DNA from: Bog-473 sp963741995
GTDB taxonomy: Bacteria > Actinomycetota > Acidimicrobiia > Acidimicrobiales > RAAP-2
Assembly: GCA_963741995.1 (NCBI GenBank)
Contig: CAVUKI010000006.1
Location: 248,001-312,000, forward strand
Reading direction: 5' to 3'
Length of the DNA stretch: 64,000 nt
Part shown: one piece after another, positions 49,143-58,647 of the stretch
Layout of the letters: every line of letters begins with the position of its first letter
Numbering within the stretch: position 1 is the stretch's first letter
Program-made: the position numbers and the translations under genes
Notes under the pieces: model-generated
Seen by the model: only the letters and a program-made list of their open reading frames with translations
Told to the model about the DNA's origin: nothing
Database searches by the model: none

Positions 49143-51125
49143 GTGATCGCGACGACCGCCTTCAGCCCGCACGGGTTCGCGCTCTTGGTGCTCGACGCCG
49201 CCATTTTGGCCGTCGTCATCCTGAAGCCGTTCACGCGTAGCTACGACGACGACTCTGACAAGGGATCGGGGAACCTCGTCGTCATGAAGCCGCCGCTGAA
49301 GCCCAGCTACAAGCGGTGCGGTCTCTTCATCCTGACGAGTCTGGTGGTGTCCGTCGTCATCGTCGGGCTCAAGACCCCGAACCTGGCCGACGCCTACCAC
49401 AACCTCGTGACGGAATTGTTGTTGTCGGTCATTCCCGACCCCACGACGGTGGACGGCTACGCGAATTCTCTTCTTCCCGTCTTCCAGGTGAGCGTGCTCT
49501 CCTTCGGTGTGGCGTTCGCCGTGGCCTTCAGGGCCTCGTGGGGGCGCCGGCTGATGATCCTGTTGAACGTGGCGTTCTTTCTCCTCGTCTCCGCAGTGGT
49601 CGATGCCTTCTTCGGGGTCTTCGTCATAAAGACCGGATTCCCCCTGGGACCGACGCCGGTCGTGAACCTGCTCGTGCAGTACACCATTGCCGGCGTTGTC
49701 GTCTGCCGCGTCGCCTTCACGAGCTTCCGACTGCCGAAGAAGACGAAACTCCCGATCGGACGGTACAAGCCGACCGATCTGATCGACGACGCCATTGTCA
49801 TCATCTGCGTCCTCGCGGCCGTCGCGGTCGTGATGGCCGGAGCGATCTATCTGGAGTCCAAGTTCGGCCAGAGTCCGCTGGTGGCCGCAGCTATCGCCTT
49901 TGCCTGCCCTCCGTACATCTTCATCTTGATCACTGTCTTCCTGGGGCTGGTGCGCCTGGTGCACCGCAGAAAAATCAATCCCAGCCAGGAACGACCTCCC
50001 CTCGAGGTGATCATTCCTGCGTTCAACGAGGAGCTCAACATCGCCGAACTCCTTGGGACGATTGATGCCGCCGCGGAGCGCTACGGGGGTCCGGTCCGCG
50101 TGCTCATGTGCGACGACGGATCCACCGACAGCACGTTCGAACTCGCCTCGGATGCCATGACCGCCTTCCACCATGCCACGGGGGAAGTCATCAAGGGGAA
50201 CCACACGGGCAAGTCGGGCGCGCTCAATCTGGCCTTGTCCAAATGCCGCGCCGACTTCGTGTACCGGGTCGATGCCGATTGCCTCGTCCATCCGGACTGC
50301 TTCCTGTACTCGGTACCCCACTTCTTGGCCGATCCGAAAGTGGGAATGGTAGGAGCGTTCACGCTGCCGAAAGAGCCGTACACGACGTGGATCGATCGCA
50401 TGCGAATGTTCGAAATGATCGTCGGGTTCGGCATGGGCCGCCCGGCGAGTGATGCGGTGGACGGGGTGGCGTGCGTACCGGGTACGTTCACTGCGTTCCG
50501 GCGCGATGCAGCGATGGCCATCGGCGGGTTCGTCGAGGGCATGTACGGGGAGGACCTGGACTTCACGTGCGCCATCGCCCGGATTGGCTATCGCGTGGAA
50601 ATCGACACACGCGTGCGGTCGTACGAGGACGTGCCGAACACCCAGCGGCAGTTGCGCATTCAGAGGACGCGGTGGAACCGGGGTGGGACGATGGCCTTCT
50701 CACGGTACATTCCCGCTGCCACGGGGTTCGCGGGCCCTCGCTTCTGGTTCTTCATGACGCGGTCGTCGTTCAAACGGTTCCTCGTCCCATTGCACATAAC
50801 GACGCTGGTCTACGTGATCACCCTGGCGGTTCTGAACCCGACCAGTCATCTCAACCTGGCCCGGGTCCTCTTCGTCCTCCTCTTCAAAGCCGTGCCGGCG
50901 CTCGTCCAGGTCATTGCATGCACGGTGTACTACGGGAAGGCGCGCCGTCTCGGCTGGCTTCCGTTGCGCTACGGCTTCGTTCTGCTCAAGCACTACTACG
51001 GGTTGGAGGCGTTCCTCAGCTTCAACGCACGACCCGTGATGACTGAACGGGTCAAAGAAGCTCTCGGTCCCGCGCCACGACCACCGGCCCCGCGCGAGAT
51101 CGAACTGACAGAGTCGTACTCCTAG
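49143..51125 (+). CDS. Processive family 2 glycosyltransferase, BcsA/Alg8-like polysaccharide synthase
   Basis: Membrane synthase that would polymerise a sugar from a nucleotide donor and extrude it. With GTG 49143 (GAGG eight bases upstream; TTG 49137 is an alternative) the product is 660 residues. About seven hydrophobic helices (11-29, 61-76, 113-130, 136-158, 175-192, 216-235, 247-270) precede a GT2 domain with LEVIIPAFNEELNIAELL, D324-D325 (DDGSTDS), DAD at 377-379, the catalytic ED at 470-471 and QRTRW at 507-511, followed by two or three further helices. D, D, D/ED, Q-x2-RW is the processive synthase signature. No PilZ domain is present. It follows the HlyD-like gene and ends tail-to-tail with a lipoprotein gene, overlapping by three bases. 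Polymer identity is unknown. Confidence 0.88.
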   Translation: MIATTAFSPHGFALLVLDAAILAVVILKPFTRSYDDDSDKGSGNLVVMKPPLKPSYKRCGLFILTSLVVSVVIVGLKTPNLADAYHNLVTELLLSVIPDPTTVDGYANSLLPVFQVSVLSFGVAFAVAFRASWGRRLMILLNVAFFLLVSAVVDAFFGVFVIKTGFPLGPTPVVNLLVQYTIAGVVVCRVAFTSFRLPKKTKLPIGRYKPTDLIDDAIVIICVLAAVAVVMAGAIYLESKFGQSPLVAAAIAFACPPYIFILITVFLGLVRLVHRRKINPSQERPPLEVIIPAFNEELNIAELLGTIDAAAERYGGPVRVLMCDDGSTDSTFELASDAMTAFHHATGEVIKGNHTGKSGALNLALSKCRADFVYRVDADCLVHPDCFLYSVPHFLADPKVGMVGAFTLPKEPYTTWIDRMRMFEMIVGFGMGRPASDAVDGVACVPGTFTAFRRDAAMAIGGFVEGMYGEDLDFTCAIARIGYRVEIDTRVRSYEDVPNTQRQLRIQRTRWNRGGTMAFSRYIPAATGFAGPRFWFFMTRSSFKRFLVPLHITTLVYVITLAVLNPTSHLNLARVLFVLLFKAVPALVQVIACTVYYGKARRLGWLPLRYGFVLLKHYYGLEAFLSFNARPVMTERVKEALGPAPRPPAPREIELTESYS

Positions 51126-52129
51126 TAGCCGAGTTGAGGAGCCAGACCTTGAAGAAAAGCGACGGCAACCTGAGGGTCCCGAGGTCCGATGCCATGTCCT
51201 CCCGGAATATTCAGCCAGTACCCGGAGACCAGTGGCCGCGTCGCGTCGTAGTCGTCGCGCAGCACCTGCGGCGTCACGACCTGGTGGGGTGCGGTCGTTG
51301 TGAGTCCCAACATGATCAACGCGTGAGGGTTGGCCGCCTGGGCTTGGCTCACGGCGGACGAGACGAAGCTGGTGAACCCGTCGGTTGCCTCGTCCTGCTG
51401 AGCCTGTATTTCCAGCACGTCGGTGTGCGGCGCCGCCTGCGAGGCGATTCCGAGGGTGGTGTACCCGTCGTATTTCGTTGCGTTCGTGTACGACGGGCTC
51501 AGCACCATGGACAGGTTCGCCGCCGGCGTGAAGATGAGGCCCAATCCGTGCTGATGCGCCAGAGCGTCCGCCTCCGCCTCGTAGGTGAACGGCTGCTGTT
51601 GCTGAGCGGCCGGCGTGGCCGGCCACATCTCGTTGTCGTACAGGACGAGCTTGATGTAGGAGGGTATCGAACCGGAGTTGACCGCCCTCGCGAGCTGTTG
51701 GTAGTTGGCGAAGCTCATCACGTAGTTGGCGTTCGGCAACGTCGGGTTCTTCGCCGGGTCAGCGGCCTTCACGATCACGAAGGTGTGCGTGTTGTTGAAG
51801 AAGTCCTGGAGCAGCGCCGAGGACAGCCCCGCTCCGAGCAGGGCGGAGACCGAGAAATTCTCCAGGAGCCAATAGGGCGTGACGTTGCCGACGGCCGCCG
51901 GCAATTGGTACGCGGAAGTGGCTGGAGGCGCCGAAGGTGGAGTCGTGGTCGTGGGGGCCACCGCGGATGTTGAAGTGCTCGACGTGCCCGCGGCGTGGGA
52001 GGACGGCGGCGGTCCGGCGCCGGACGAACACCCGAAGGTCAGGAGACCCGCGCCGACGAGACTCACCGACACGGCCACCATCCGTTGTCTCCTCGTTGAT
52101 CTGCCCGTGCCGTCGGGGTGCTGACGCAT
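51122..52129 (-). CDS. Predicted secreted lipoprotein, possibly glycosidase-like
   Basis: The 335-residue product begins with a basic stretch and hydrophobic segment MVAVSVSLVGAGLLTFGC; the cysteine followed by SSG looks like a lipoprotein attachment site, although T-F-G-C is a weak lipobox. A Thr/Ser/Pro linker (about 40-75) leads to a globular domain with alternating beta and alpha elements (YIKLVLYDNEMWPATP, LAHQHGLGLIFTPAANLSMV, ALIMLGLTTTAP) that resembles a TIM barrel, with acidic residues at strand ends. I cannot assign a family. It is the only minus-strand gene in the 43-58 kb block and shares a 103-base divergent promoter region with the beta-propeller gene. Confidence 0.7.
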   Translation of the reverse strand: MRQHPDGTGRSTRRQRMVAVSVSLVGAGLLTFGCSSGAGPPPSSHAAGTSSTSTSAVAPTTTTPPSAPPATSAYQLPAAVGNVTPYWLLENFSVSALLGAGLSSALLQDFFNNTHTFVIVKAADPAKNPTLPNANYVMSFANYQQLARAVNSGSIPSYIKLVLYDNEMWPATPAAQQQQPFTYEAEADALAHQHGLGLIFTPAANLSMVLSPSYTNATKYDGYTTLGIASQAAPHTDVLEIQAQQDEATDGFTSFVSSAVSQAQAANPHALIMLGLTTTAPHQVVTPQVLRDDYDATRPLVSGYWLNIPGGHGIGPRDPQVAVAFLQGLAPQLGY

Positions 52130-52232
52130 TCTCTTTGTGTACTACAGAACGCTGCCGAGGTTGCGTCGAGATCATGCACTGCATTGTGCGTTCGTCGAAC
52201 TGTCGTACTCATTTGCAGAGGGGGAGACGAGC

Positions 52233-55200
52233 GTGACGAAAATGAAATTGCAGAGAATGCGCATCGCGGGCGCGGTTGTGGCCATGTGTGCAGGGGTCTT
52301 GGTGTCGAGTTGGTCTCCCCCCGCGGGAGCATCGAGCTCAGGGTACGCATGGCCCCAGTTCCACGGCAACCCCGGGCTGTCGGGCACGAGTGCGGACCCG
52401 AGCATCTCGTCGAGCAACGCCTCGACCCTGGGAGTGAAGTGGATGACACAGGTGGGGGCCACGGAGGGATCTCCGGTCGAGGCATGGAACGCGTCTCTCG
52501 GGGAACCTCTGGCGTACGTCGGCGACGAGAACGGCTACATGAACGCCGTCGATGCGAGAACCGGCGCCATCGTGTGGTCGGTTCCGTTCGGATCCCCCTT
52601 CACGTCGACTCCGCTCGTGTCGGGTTCGTCCGTCTGGGTGGCTCCTCTGGCCACCGGTCGCATCTACAAGCTCGACGCGGCGACCGGCGCGATCCAATGT
52701 GCGGTCAAGGAGGTCGGATCGATCCAGGGCTCGCCGGTCGTGGCCACCCTTCCGGGTGGCCAGACGCTGATCTACTTCCCAACATTGGACACCGGAGGCG
52801 CCGACGGGAGCATCTATGCCATCAATACGTATTCGTGTGCGACGGTATTCGCCTGGAACGGCAGCGTGGCCTTTTCGGCGCACGCCGGGATCTGGAGCCC
52901 GATCAGCTACGGAGTGGATGCCGACGGCGTGCCGCTGGTTCTCTTCGGCACCGCGGACCCCGATTCCAGCGAGTACGCGATAAATGCGGCCACCGGCACA
53001 TTGGTCTGGCGCTACTACACCAGCAATCCCCCGGGAGAGGATTGGGACATCGGGGCGGGATCGACGATCTCCGGCCCGGGTGTGAACGGGTTCCCGGACG
53101 GCGTCGCGTACTTCGACGGCAAGGATGGTGTCTTCTATGCGCTGGACTTGACCTCCGGCGCACTGATCTGGTCCTGGGACTTCGGCCACGAGACCAACAC
53201 CGACGCTCTGTCGACGCCGGCCCTGGACGGCTCCACGCTGGTCTTTGGCGACAACGGGGGCGTCTCCGCCCTGGACGCCGTAAACGGGAGTCTCCTCTGG
53301 CAGTACAGCACGGGGGGCGACACGGTGAACTCGTCGTCCGCCATCGTCGGACCTCCGGGTCAAGAGGCGGTCGCCTTCGGCACGCTCGGCGGAGTGGTCC
53401 ACGTCGTGTCACTGGCCACCGGCGCGTCGCTGTACTCCTACCAGACGGGTTCGTTCATCACGGCGTCGCCGGCCGATGTCGACGGAACGCTGCTCATCGA
53501 CTCCGCCGATGGCTTCCTCTACGACTTCGGGCTCGGAGGTGGAAACGGGGCAGTGCCAACCACGGCGGTGACGGTCCCGTCGAACGACTCAACCATTGCC
53601 TACCCGTCCGGCGCGCTCAGCATCAGCGGGACGGCCGCGGCGCCCGACGGCGTCCGAGCCGTCTCGGTCGAGATCCAAGAGGACGGAACGACGGGCCCGT
53701 GGTATCACGCTGCGACCACCAGCTTCACGCCAGGTCTGAGCGCCACCGACGCCACCATGGGGTCGCCCGGCGCAACCTCGACGACCTGGTCTCTCTCGGT
53801 TCCGGTGCCCGAGCAGGGGGCGTCGTACCTAGTGGATGCAGCTGCGGTCGACGAGGACGGGATCGCGGACATCTCGAGCGCATCCGGCAAGGCGAGCGCA
53901 GCCGCGTCGAGCTTCACCGTCAGTGCCAGCCCGAGCGCGCCGGTGGTGACGCCGGCCGCGGAATGGGTTCCCCCGGGAAGCCCGCTCAGCGTCTCGGCCA
54001 GTGGGTTCCAGGGGGGGAGCACGTCACGTTCTCGCTTCAGGTCAACGGCGGTGGCTCGCAGGTGCTGGGGTCTGCAACGGCGGCCGCCAGCGGATCATGC
54101 GGACCGGTCACGGGCACCGTACCTTCCAACGAACCGTTCGGGCCTCAAACCATCACGGCCACGGGAGCCACCTCGGGCCGAGTCGGTGCCGCGGCCGTCA
54201 CGGTCTCGAACAGCTCCCCGCAGCTCGGCTACGGTCCGCAGCGGCTTGGCTTTGAGGAGAACGACGGAGTCATCTCGAAGCATCAGGCGGTCGGTGCGTC
54301 CTACTTCAGCCAGGCCTGGGCGGTGACCGCGGGTGCGGCGATCACCTCCCAGCCCGCGGTCGTCGACGGCATCGCCTACTTCGGCGATTCGAGCGGCCTC
54401 TTCCACGCCGTCACGGTGTCGGACGGCAAGAGCAGTTGGACGGATTCGCTAGGGAGCGGCATCGCGTCGTCTCCGGCGGTGGACGGTGGCAGCGCCTTCG
54501 TCGGCGACCAGGCAGGAACCGTTCTGGGGCTCAGCACCGCGACCGGAGCCAGTGAGTGGTCCCGATCTCTCGGGAGCAGCATCACGTCGTCCCCGGCGGT
54601 CAGTGGAGGGCTTGTCTTCGTCGCTTCTTCGGCGGGGGTGCTCGACGCGCTGAACGAGACGACCGGTGCGGTCGTGTGGTCCGACCCGTTGGGTACGGCG
54701 ACAACGGACAGCCCCAGTGTCGATCCCGCGAAGGACATCGTGGTCATCGGTGACCAGTCGGGCGTCCTGCATGGTGTCTCGACGTCAAATGGGCAGGTCC
54801 TCTGGGCCCACGCAACCAACGGGCAACCCTTCGTTGCGCCGGCGACGTTCGATGATGGCCTGGTCCTGGTCGGCTCCGAGAACGACACGTTCTATGCAGT
54901 CAACGAAGCCAGCGGCAAGGTGACCTGGGCGCGCGCGACCGGTGGTCCCATCACCTCGGCGGCGGTCGTCACGGGCGGGGGTGACGTCGGCGTCGGGAGC
55001 GGAGACGGCGATGTCTACAACTTCCTGATCCCGTCGGGAAAGCTCGATAGCACACAGCCAGTTGGATCACCGATCGACGGTTTGACGGGTACCAAAGGCA
55101 TCTACATCGTGGCCACCTCGGCCGGCCTCTCGCTGTTGCGAGGATCGGGTGGCACCCGGGTCGACTGGCACTACGCCAAGGCAGGCACGTTCCTCGCTCC

Positions 55201-55288
55201 AGTCGTCATCTTGAACGGAGAGGTGTTCGCGGCAGGCTCGGATGGAGTGCTTCGGGCTTTCGTCATCCCTGGCAATGCCGTCTACTAG
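52233..55288 (+). CDS. Exported PQQ-type beta-propeller protein, one apparent frameshift at a G tract
   Basis: GTG 52233, preceded by GGGGAG, gives a signal peptide (RIAGAVVAMCAGVLVSSWS then AGA) and a mature protein made of two propellers of PQQ/PQQ_2-like repeats, with repeated motifs such as DARTGAIVWSVPFGSPF, DAATGAIQC, DLTSGALIWSWDF and DAVNGSLLWQYSTG. Between the propellers lies a beta-sandwich linker (about residues 450-690). The frame breaks at a run of seven G (54011-54017); one more G would join it to the second propeller (VVDGIAYFGDSSGLFHAV and five similar blades). Corrected length is 1018 residues. Such repeats do not imply PQQ binding. It may organise or sense extracellular polymer; true function is unknown. 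Confidence 0.75.
54011..54017 (+). repeat. Homopolymer G7 at the frame break of the beta-propeller gene
   Basis: Seven consecutive G where eight are needed to keep GFQGGEHVTFSLQ in frame. Loss of one base in a homopolymer is a typical sequencing or assembly error; it is also the type of tract used for phase variation of surface proteins in other bacteria. Confidence 0.8.
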
Positions 55289-55354
55289 CGCCGTGACGTC
55301 CACCGTCACCCGGCCCCGCCGCACGACCAGTCCACCAGCCGCAAAGGAGACAAT

Positions 55355-56677
55355 GTGAACGTCATCTTCATCTCGATGGACACGCTACGAGCAGATCGTC
55401 TGGGCTGCCTTGGTCACGAGCGTGGGTTGACCCCGAACCTCGATCGCATCGCCAGCGAGGGTTCGCTTTTCACCAATGCCTTCGCGTCGGACATTCCGAC
55501 GCAGCCGTCCCACACGGCCATCTTCACCGGGAGATTCGGGGTCACGACGAATATCGTCTCGCATTTTCATCCGGAGGCTCGCCTGGACGCGGAATTCTCG
55601 TGGTTGCCGACGATCTTCCGGGATGCCGGCTACGCGACGGGAGCGGTCGACCATCTTTTCGCAATGAAGGACTGGTTCCTGCGGGGCTACACGGACTACA
55701 TGCCGCCAGCGGGCCGCTCCCGGTCACCGGGCTCGGTCATCGTTGACATGGGGACCCAGTGGCTGGACGAGCACCGCAAGGAGGCGTTCTTCTTGTTCTT
55801 GCACTTTTGGGACCCGCATATCCCGTACCTTCCACCCCAGTCGTACAAGAACCTGTATGCCAGGTCCTCGGCCTTGCATCGAGACCCCCTCATCTCTGAG
55901 AAGCTGCAGAGCAGGCCCACGTACCCCCTGTTTGCCGAGAACCTCTACAACCACCTCGACATCATCCCCAATTTGGATTACATCTCCGACCTTTACGATG
56001 CCGAGGTCGCCTATCTCGATCACGAGATCGGTCGGCTCTTCGACTATCTCCGTCGGGCGGGGCTCCTCGACCAAACCATGATCGTCCTCTTCGGCGACCA
56101 CGGGGAGAACATGACCGAGCACGATGCATGGTTCGATCATGCGGGTCTGTACGACTCAGTGGTCCACGTCCCCGTGATCGTCTGGGCGCCCGGCGTGGTG
56201 CCGGAGTCGGAAGTCACGGCGCTGATCTCCACGGTCGACGTGAAGCCGACAGTGCTGGACTTCCTCGACATGCCGGCCGTGGACGGTCTCGACGGGAGAA
56301 GCCTCCGGCTCCTGACGGAGGGAACGAGTACTCCGCAACGTGACGCGGTCTTCCTGAGCGAGTGCACCTGGCAGGCGAAACGGGGCGTTCGCACAGCGGA
56401 TTGGAAATTCATCCGATCCATCGACCCGGGTGTCTATCCGAGAGCCGGGATCGAGGTCTACGACCTCAAGGTCGATCCCGCCGAGCAGGTCAACCTGGCC
56501 GCCGAGCGGCCGGACATTGTCGGGCAGATGGACGCGATGCTGGCCGCCTGGCTGAGTGAACGGCTGGACGGCCGGCCGGATCCGATGGATGAGGTGGTGA
56601 CGGCGGGGCTGCCGGCCGTCCGCAGACTCAATGACCTGATCGCCGCATTGCAAGCCGAGACTCCGCACCATGCGTAG
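55355..56677 (+). CDS. Sulfatase-superfamily hydrolase with threonine at the nucleophile site
   Basis: Alkaline-phosphatase-superfamily fold, 440 residues, no signal peptide visible. Metal-site motifs are FISMDTLRADRLG at the N terminus and FGDHGENMTEHDAWFDHAG in the middle. At the position of formylglycine the sequence is PTQPSHTAIFTGR: T49 replaces the C/S of C/S-x-P-x-R, and the arginine is H53. It therefore cannot be matured as a type I sulfatase; Thr-nucleophile members of this superfamily hydrolyse phosphodiesters or phosphonates. AAAGGAGA precedes GTG 55355. It lies 66 bases after the beta-propeller gene and 89 bases before a canonical sulfatase to which it is clearly related. Confidence 0.82.
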   Translation: MNVIFISMDTLRADRLGCLGHERGLTPNLDRIASEGSLFTNAFASDIPTQPSHTAIFTGRFGVTTNIVSHFHPEARLDAEFSWLPTIFRDAGYATGAVDHLFAMKDWFLRGYTDYMPPAGRSRSPGSVIVDMGTQWLDEHRKEAFFLFLHFWDPHIPYLPPQSYKNLYARSSALHRDPLISEKLQSRPTYPLFAENLYNHLDIIPNLDYISDLYDAEVAYLDHEIGRLFDYLRRAGLLDQTMIVLFGDHGENMTEHDAWFDHAGLYDSVVHVPVIVWAPGVVPESEVTALISTVDVKPTVLDFLDMPAVDGLDGRSLRLLTEGTSTPQRDAVFLSECTWQAKRGVRTADWKFIRSIDPGVYPRAGIEVYDLKVDPAEQVNLAAERPDIVGQMDAMLAAWLSERLDGRPDPMDEVVTAGLPAVRRLNDLIAALQAETPHHA

Positions 56678-56766
56678 CGGGTCGCGTTGCCGGTATTAGC
56701 CTGGAGCCGCGAAGGTTCGGGAGTCAGTGGAAACGCGACGTACGGTGTCGTGGAGTGTGACGGGTA

Positions 56767-58209
56767 ATGCGGATCATCTACTTCGACATCGACACGCTTC
56801 GAGCGGACCACCTCGGTTGCTACGGGTATGAACGCCCGACCAGCCCGACCATCGACGCCGTCGCGGCCGACGGCATCAGGTTTACAAACGTGTACGCGTC
56901 CGATCTCCCTTGCCTCCCGTCCCGGACGGCCCTCAGCAGCGGACGGCTCGGTATCCATAACGGGGTTGCCGGACACGGAGGCACGGCCGCCGCTCCGTTC
57001 CCGGAAGGGCGTGACAGGGGCTTTCGCAGCCGGGATGCTGCCGAGACATGGGCGAGCCAAATGCAAGAAGTCGGGATGTGGACCGCGTCAGTCAGCACGT
57101 TTCCGGAGCGCCATTCGGCCTACCATTTTCTCGCCGGTTTCAACGAGTCGTACAACCTGGGAACGCGTGGCCTCGAGACGGCCGATCAGATCGCCGGAGT
57201 GGCCCTGGAGTGGCTCGGACGAAATGCCACCCGTCCGGACTGGTTCCTGCATGTGCACATGTGGGACCCCCATACTCCCTACCGGACGCCCGAATCTTTC
57301 GGAGAGCCGTTTGCCGGGATGCCCTTTCCTCGCTGGCTCAATGAAAGTGTACGGGCGCACCACTGGAGTCTCCCGGGCCCACATTCCGCGCAAGAGATCA
57401 CGGGATTTGGTCCGCACGCGCGCTGGGAGGGATTTCCCCGACAGCCCTTGGTAGCGGACGACATGGCGCAGGTGCGGCGAATGTTCGACGGATACGACAC
57501 CGGAGTGCGCTATGTGGATCACCACATTGACGTGATCCTCCGACGGCTCGCCGCTCTCGGCATGGAGGACGAGGTCGCGGTGATCATCTCGGCCGACCAC
57601 GGAGAAACGCTCGGAGAGTTGGGTATCTATTGTGATCACCAGACAGCCGATCAGCACGTGGCGCGGGTTCCCATGATCATCCGGTGGCCCAGCCTCGCCG
57701 GCGGAGTCGATGACTCGCTCCACTACCAGGTGGATGTCGCCGCCACCCTCCTCGAGCTCGGCGGAGGCAGCGTCCCGGCACGATGGGACGGGCAATCGTT
57801 CAGGTCCTCGCTCACGTCACGGAACTACGCGGGGAGGGACTGCCTCGTCTTGACACAAGGAGCATGGACGGCACAGAGATCCGTTCGTTTCGACCAATGG
57901 ATCTTCATCCGAACGTTCCACGACAGCTACCACGGGTTCCCTGACATCATGCTGTTCGACCTCCAGACGGATCCCCACGAGGAGCACAACCTGTCAGAGG
58001 TTCGACCCGATGTCGTCGGTGTGGGCGCTCGCCTCCTGGAGGATTGGAAGCTGTCCGCCATCGCCGATTCTCCGACCGGTGTGGATCCGCTGGACACGGT
58101 GCTCGAAGAGGGAGACCCCTGGCATGCACGCTGGCGGCCGGCCGAGTACGACGCGTGGCTAGAAGAAACGGGTCGGGCGACCTGGGTCAGTCGCATTCTG
58201 ACCGACTGA
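56767..58209 (+). CDS. Type I (formylglycine) sulfatase
   Basis: A 480-residue sulfatase with the canonical maturation motif C49-L-P-S-R (in SDLPCLPSRTALSSGR), the metal motifs YFDIDTLRADHLGCYG and ISADHGETLGELGIYCDH, and a C-terminal subdomain with DLQTDPHEEHNLSEVRPD, common in this family. The cysteine must be oxidised to formylglycine by a separate enzyme, which is not in the window. No signal peptide is seen, so it is either cytoplasmic or exported by an unrecognised route. ATG 56767. It aligns with the preceding hydrolase so closely in the N-terminal part that the key residue falls at position 49 in both. Substrate is unknown; a sulfated glycan is the contextual guess. Confidence 0.88.
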   Translation: MRIIYFDIDTLRADHLGCYGYERPTSPTIDAVAADGIRFTNVYASDLPCLPSRTALSSGRLGIHNGVAGHGGTAAAPFPEGRDRGFRSRDAAETWASQMQEVGMWTASVSTFPERHSAYHFLAGFNESYNLGTRGLETADQIAGVALEWLGRNATRPDWFLHVHMWDPHTPYRTPESFGEPFAGMPFPRWLNESVRAHHWSLPGPHSAQEITGFGPHARWEGFPRQPLVADDMAQVRRMFDGYDTGVRYVDHHIDVILRRLAALGMEDEVAVIISADHGETLGELGIYCDHQTADQHVARVPMIIRWPSLAGGVDDSLHYQVDVAATLLELGGGSVPARWDGQSFRSSLTSRNYAGRDCLVLTQGAWTAQRSVRFDQWIFIRTFHDSYHGFPDIMLFDLQTDPHEEHNLSEVRPDVVGVGARLLEDWKLSAIADSPTGVDPLDTVLEEGDPWHARWRPAEYDAWLEETGRATWVSRILTD

Positions 58210-58236
58210 CCCGGTTCTGCCACCGGCCGATCGCGT

Positions 58237-58647
58237 CTACTCCTGCACGAGCTCGATGAGCGTGCCGAAAGAAGTCTTCGGGTGCACGAACGCCACCGTC
58301 GTCCCGCGGGAACCCGGGCGCGGCACCTCGTCGATCACCCGGCCTCCGGCGTCCTTGATCGCCTGCAGCGCCACCGCGCAGTCGTCGACCCGGTAGCCGA
58401 TGTGGTGCAACCCCTCACCTTTGTTGGCCAGGTATTTCGCGACGGGGGAGGTGTCGTTGATCGGTGTGAGCAGTTGCACGTAGGAGTCGGCCACCTTGAG
58501 CAGCGCCTCCTCGACACCGTCCGACTCGACACGTTCGCGGTGGTCCACCGTGGCGCCGAAGACCTCGGCGTACCAGGCGATGGCGGCCTCCAGGTCGTTC
58601 ACGGCGATGGCGACGTGGTCGATCTCGGTCAGAAGCGAGTCGCTCAT
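58237..58647 (-). CDS. mce: Methylmalonyl-CoA/ethylmalonyl-CoA epimerase
   Basis: Vicinal-oxygen-chelate enzyme that interconverts (2R)- and (2S)-acyl-CoA in the methylmalonyl and ethylmalonyl-CoA pathways. The 136-residue product has TEIDHVAIAVNDLEAAIAWY, the second metal region GLHHIGYRVDD and the closing glutamate in TLIELVQE; length is typical. The ATG (complement of 58645-58647) overlaps the ccr stop by two bases, so a longer in-frame start inside ccr is rejected. Its coupling to ccr points to the ethylmalonyl-CoA pathway. Confidence 0.9.
   Translation of the reverse strand: MSDSLLTEIDHVAIAVNDLEAAIAWYAEVFGATVDHRERVESDGVEEALLKVADSYVQLLTPINDTSPVAKYLANKGEGLHHIGYRVDDCAVALQAIKDAGGRVIDEVPRPGSRGTTVAFVHPKTSFGTLIELVQE

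Noticed and set aside
55355..56677. Calling the first sulfatase-like protein an active arylsulfatase
   Set aside because: T49 and H53 replace the Cys/Ser and Arg needed for formylglycine formation, so only the superfamily is claimed.
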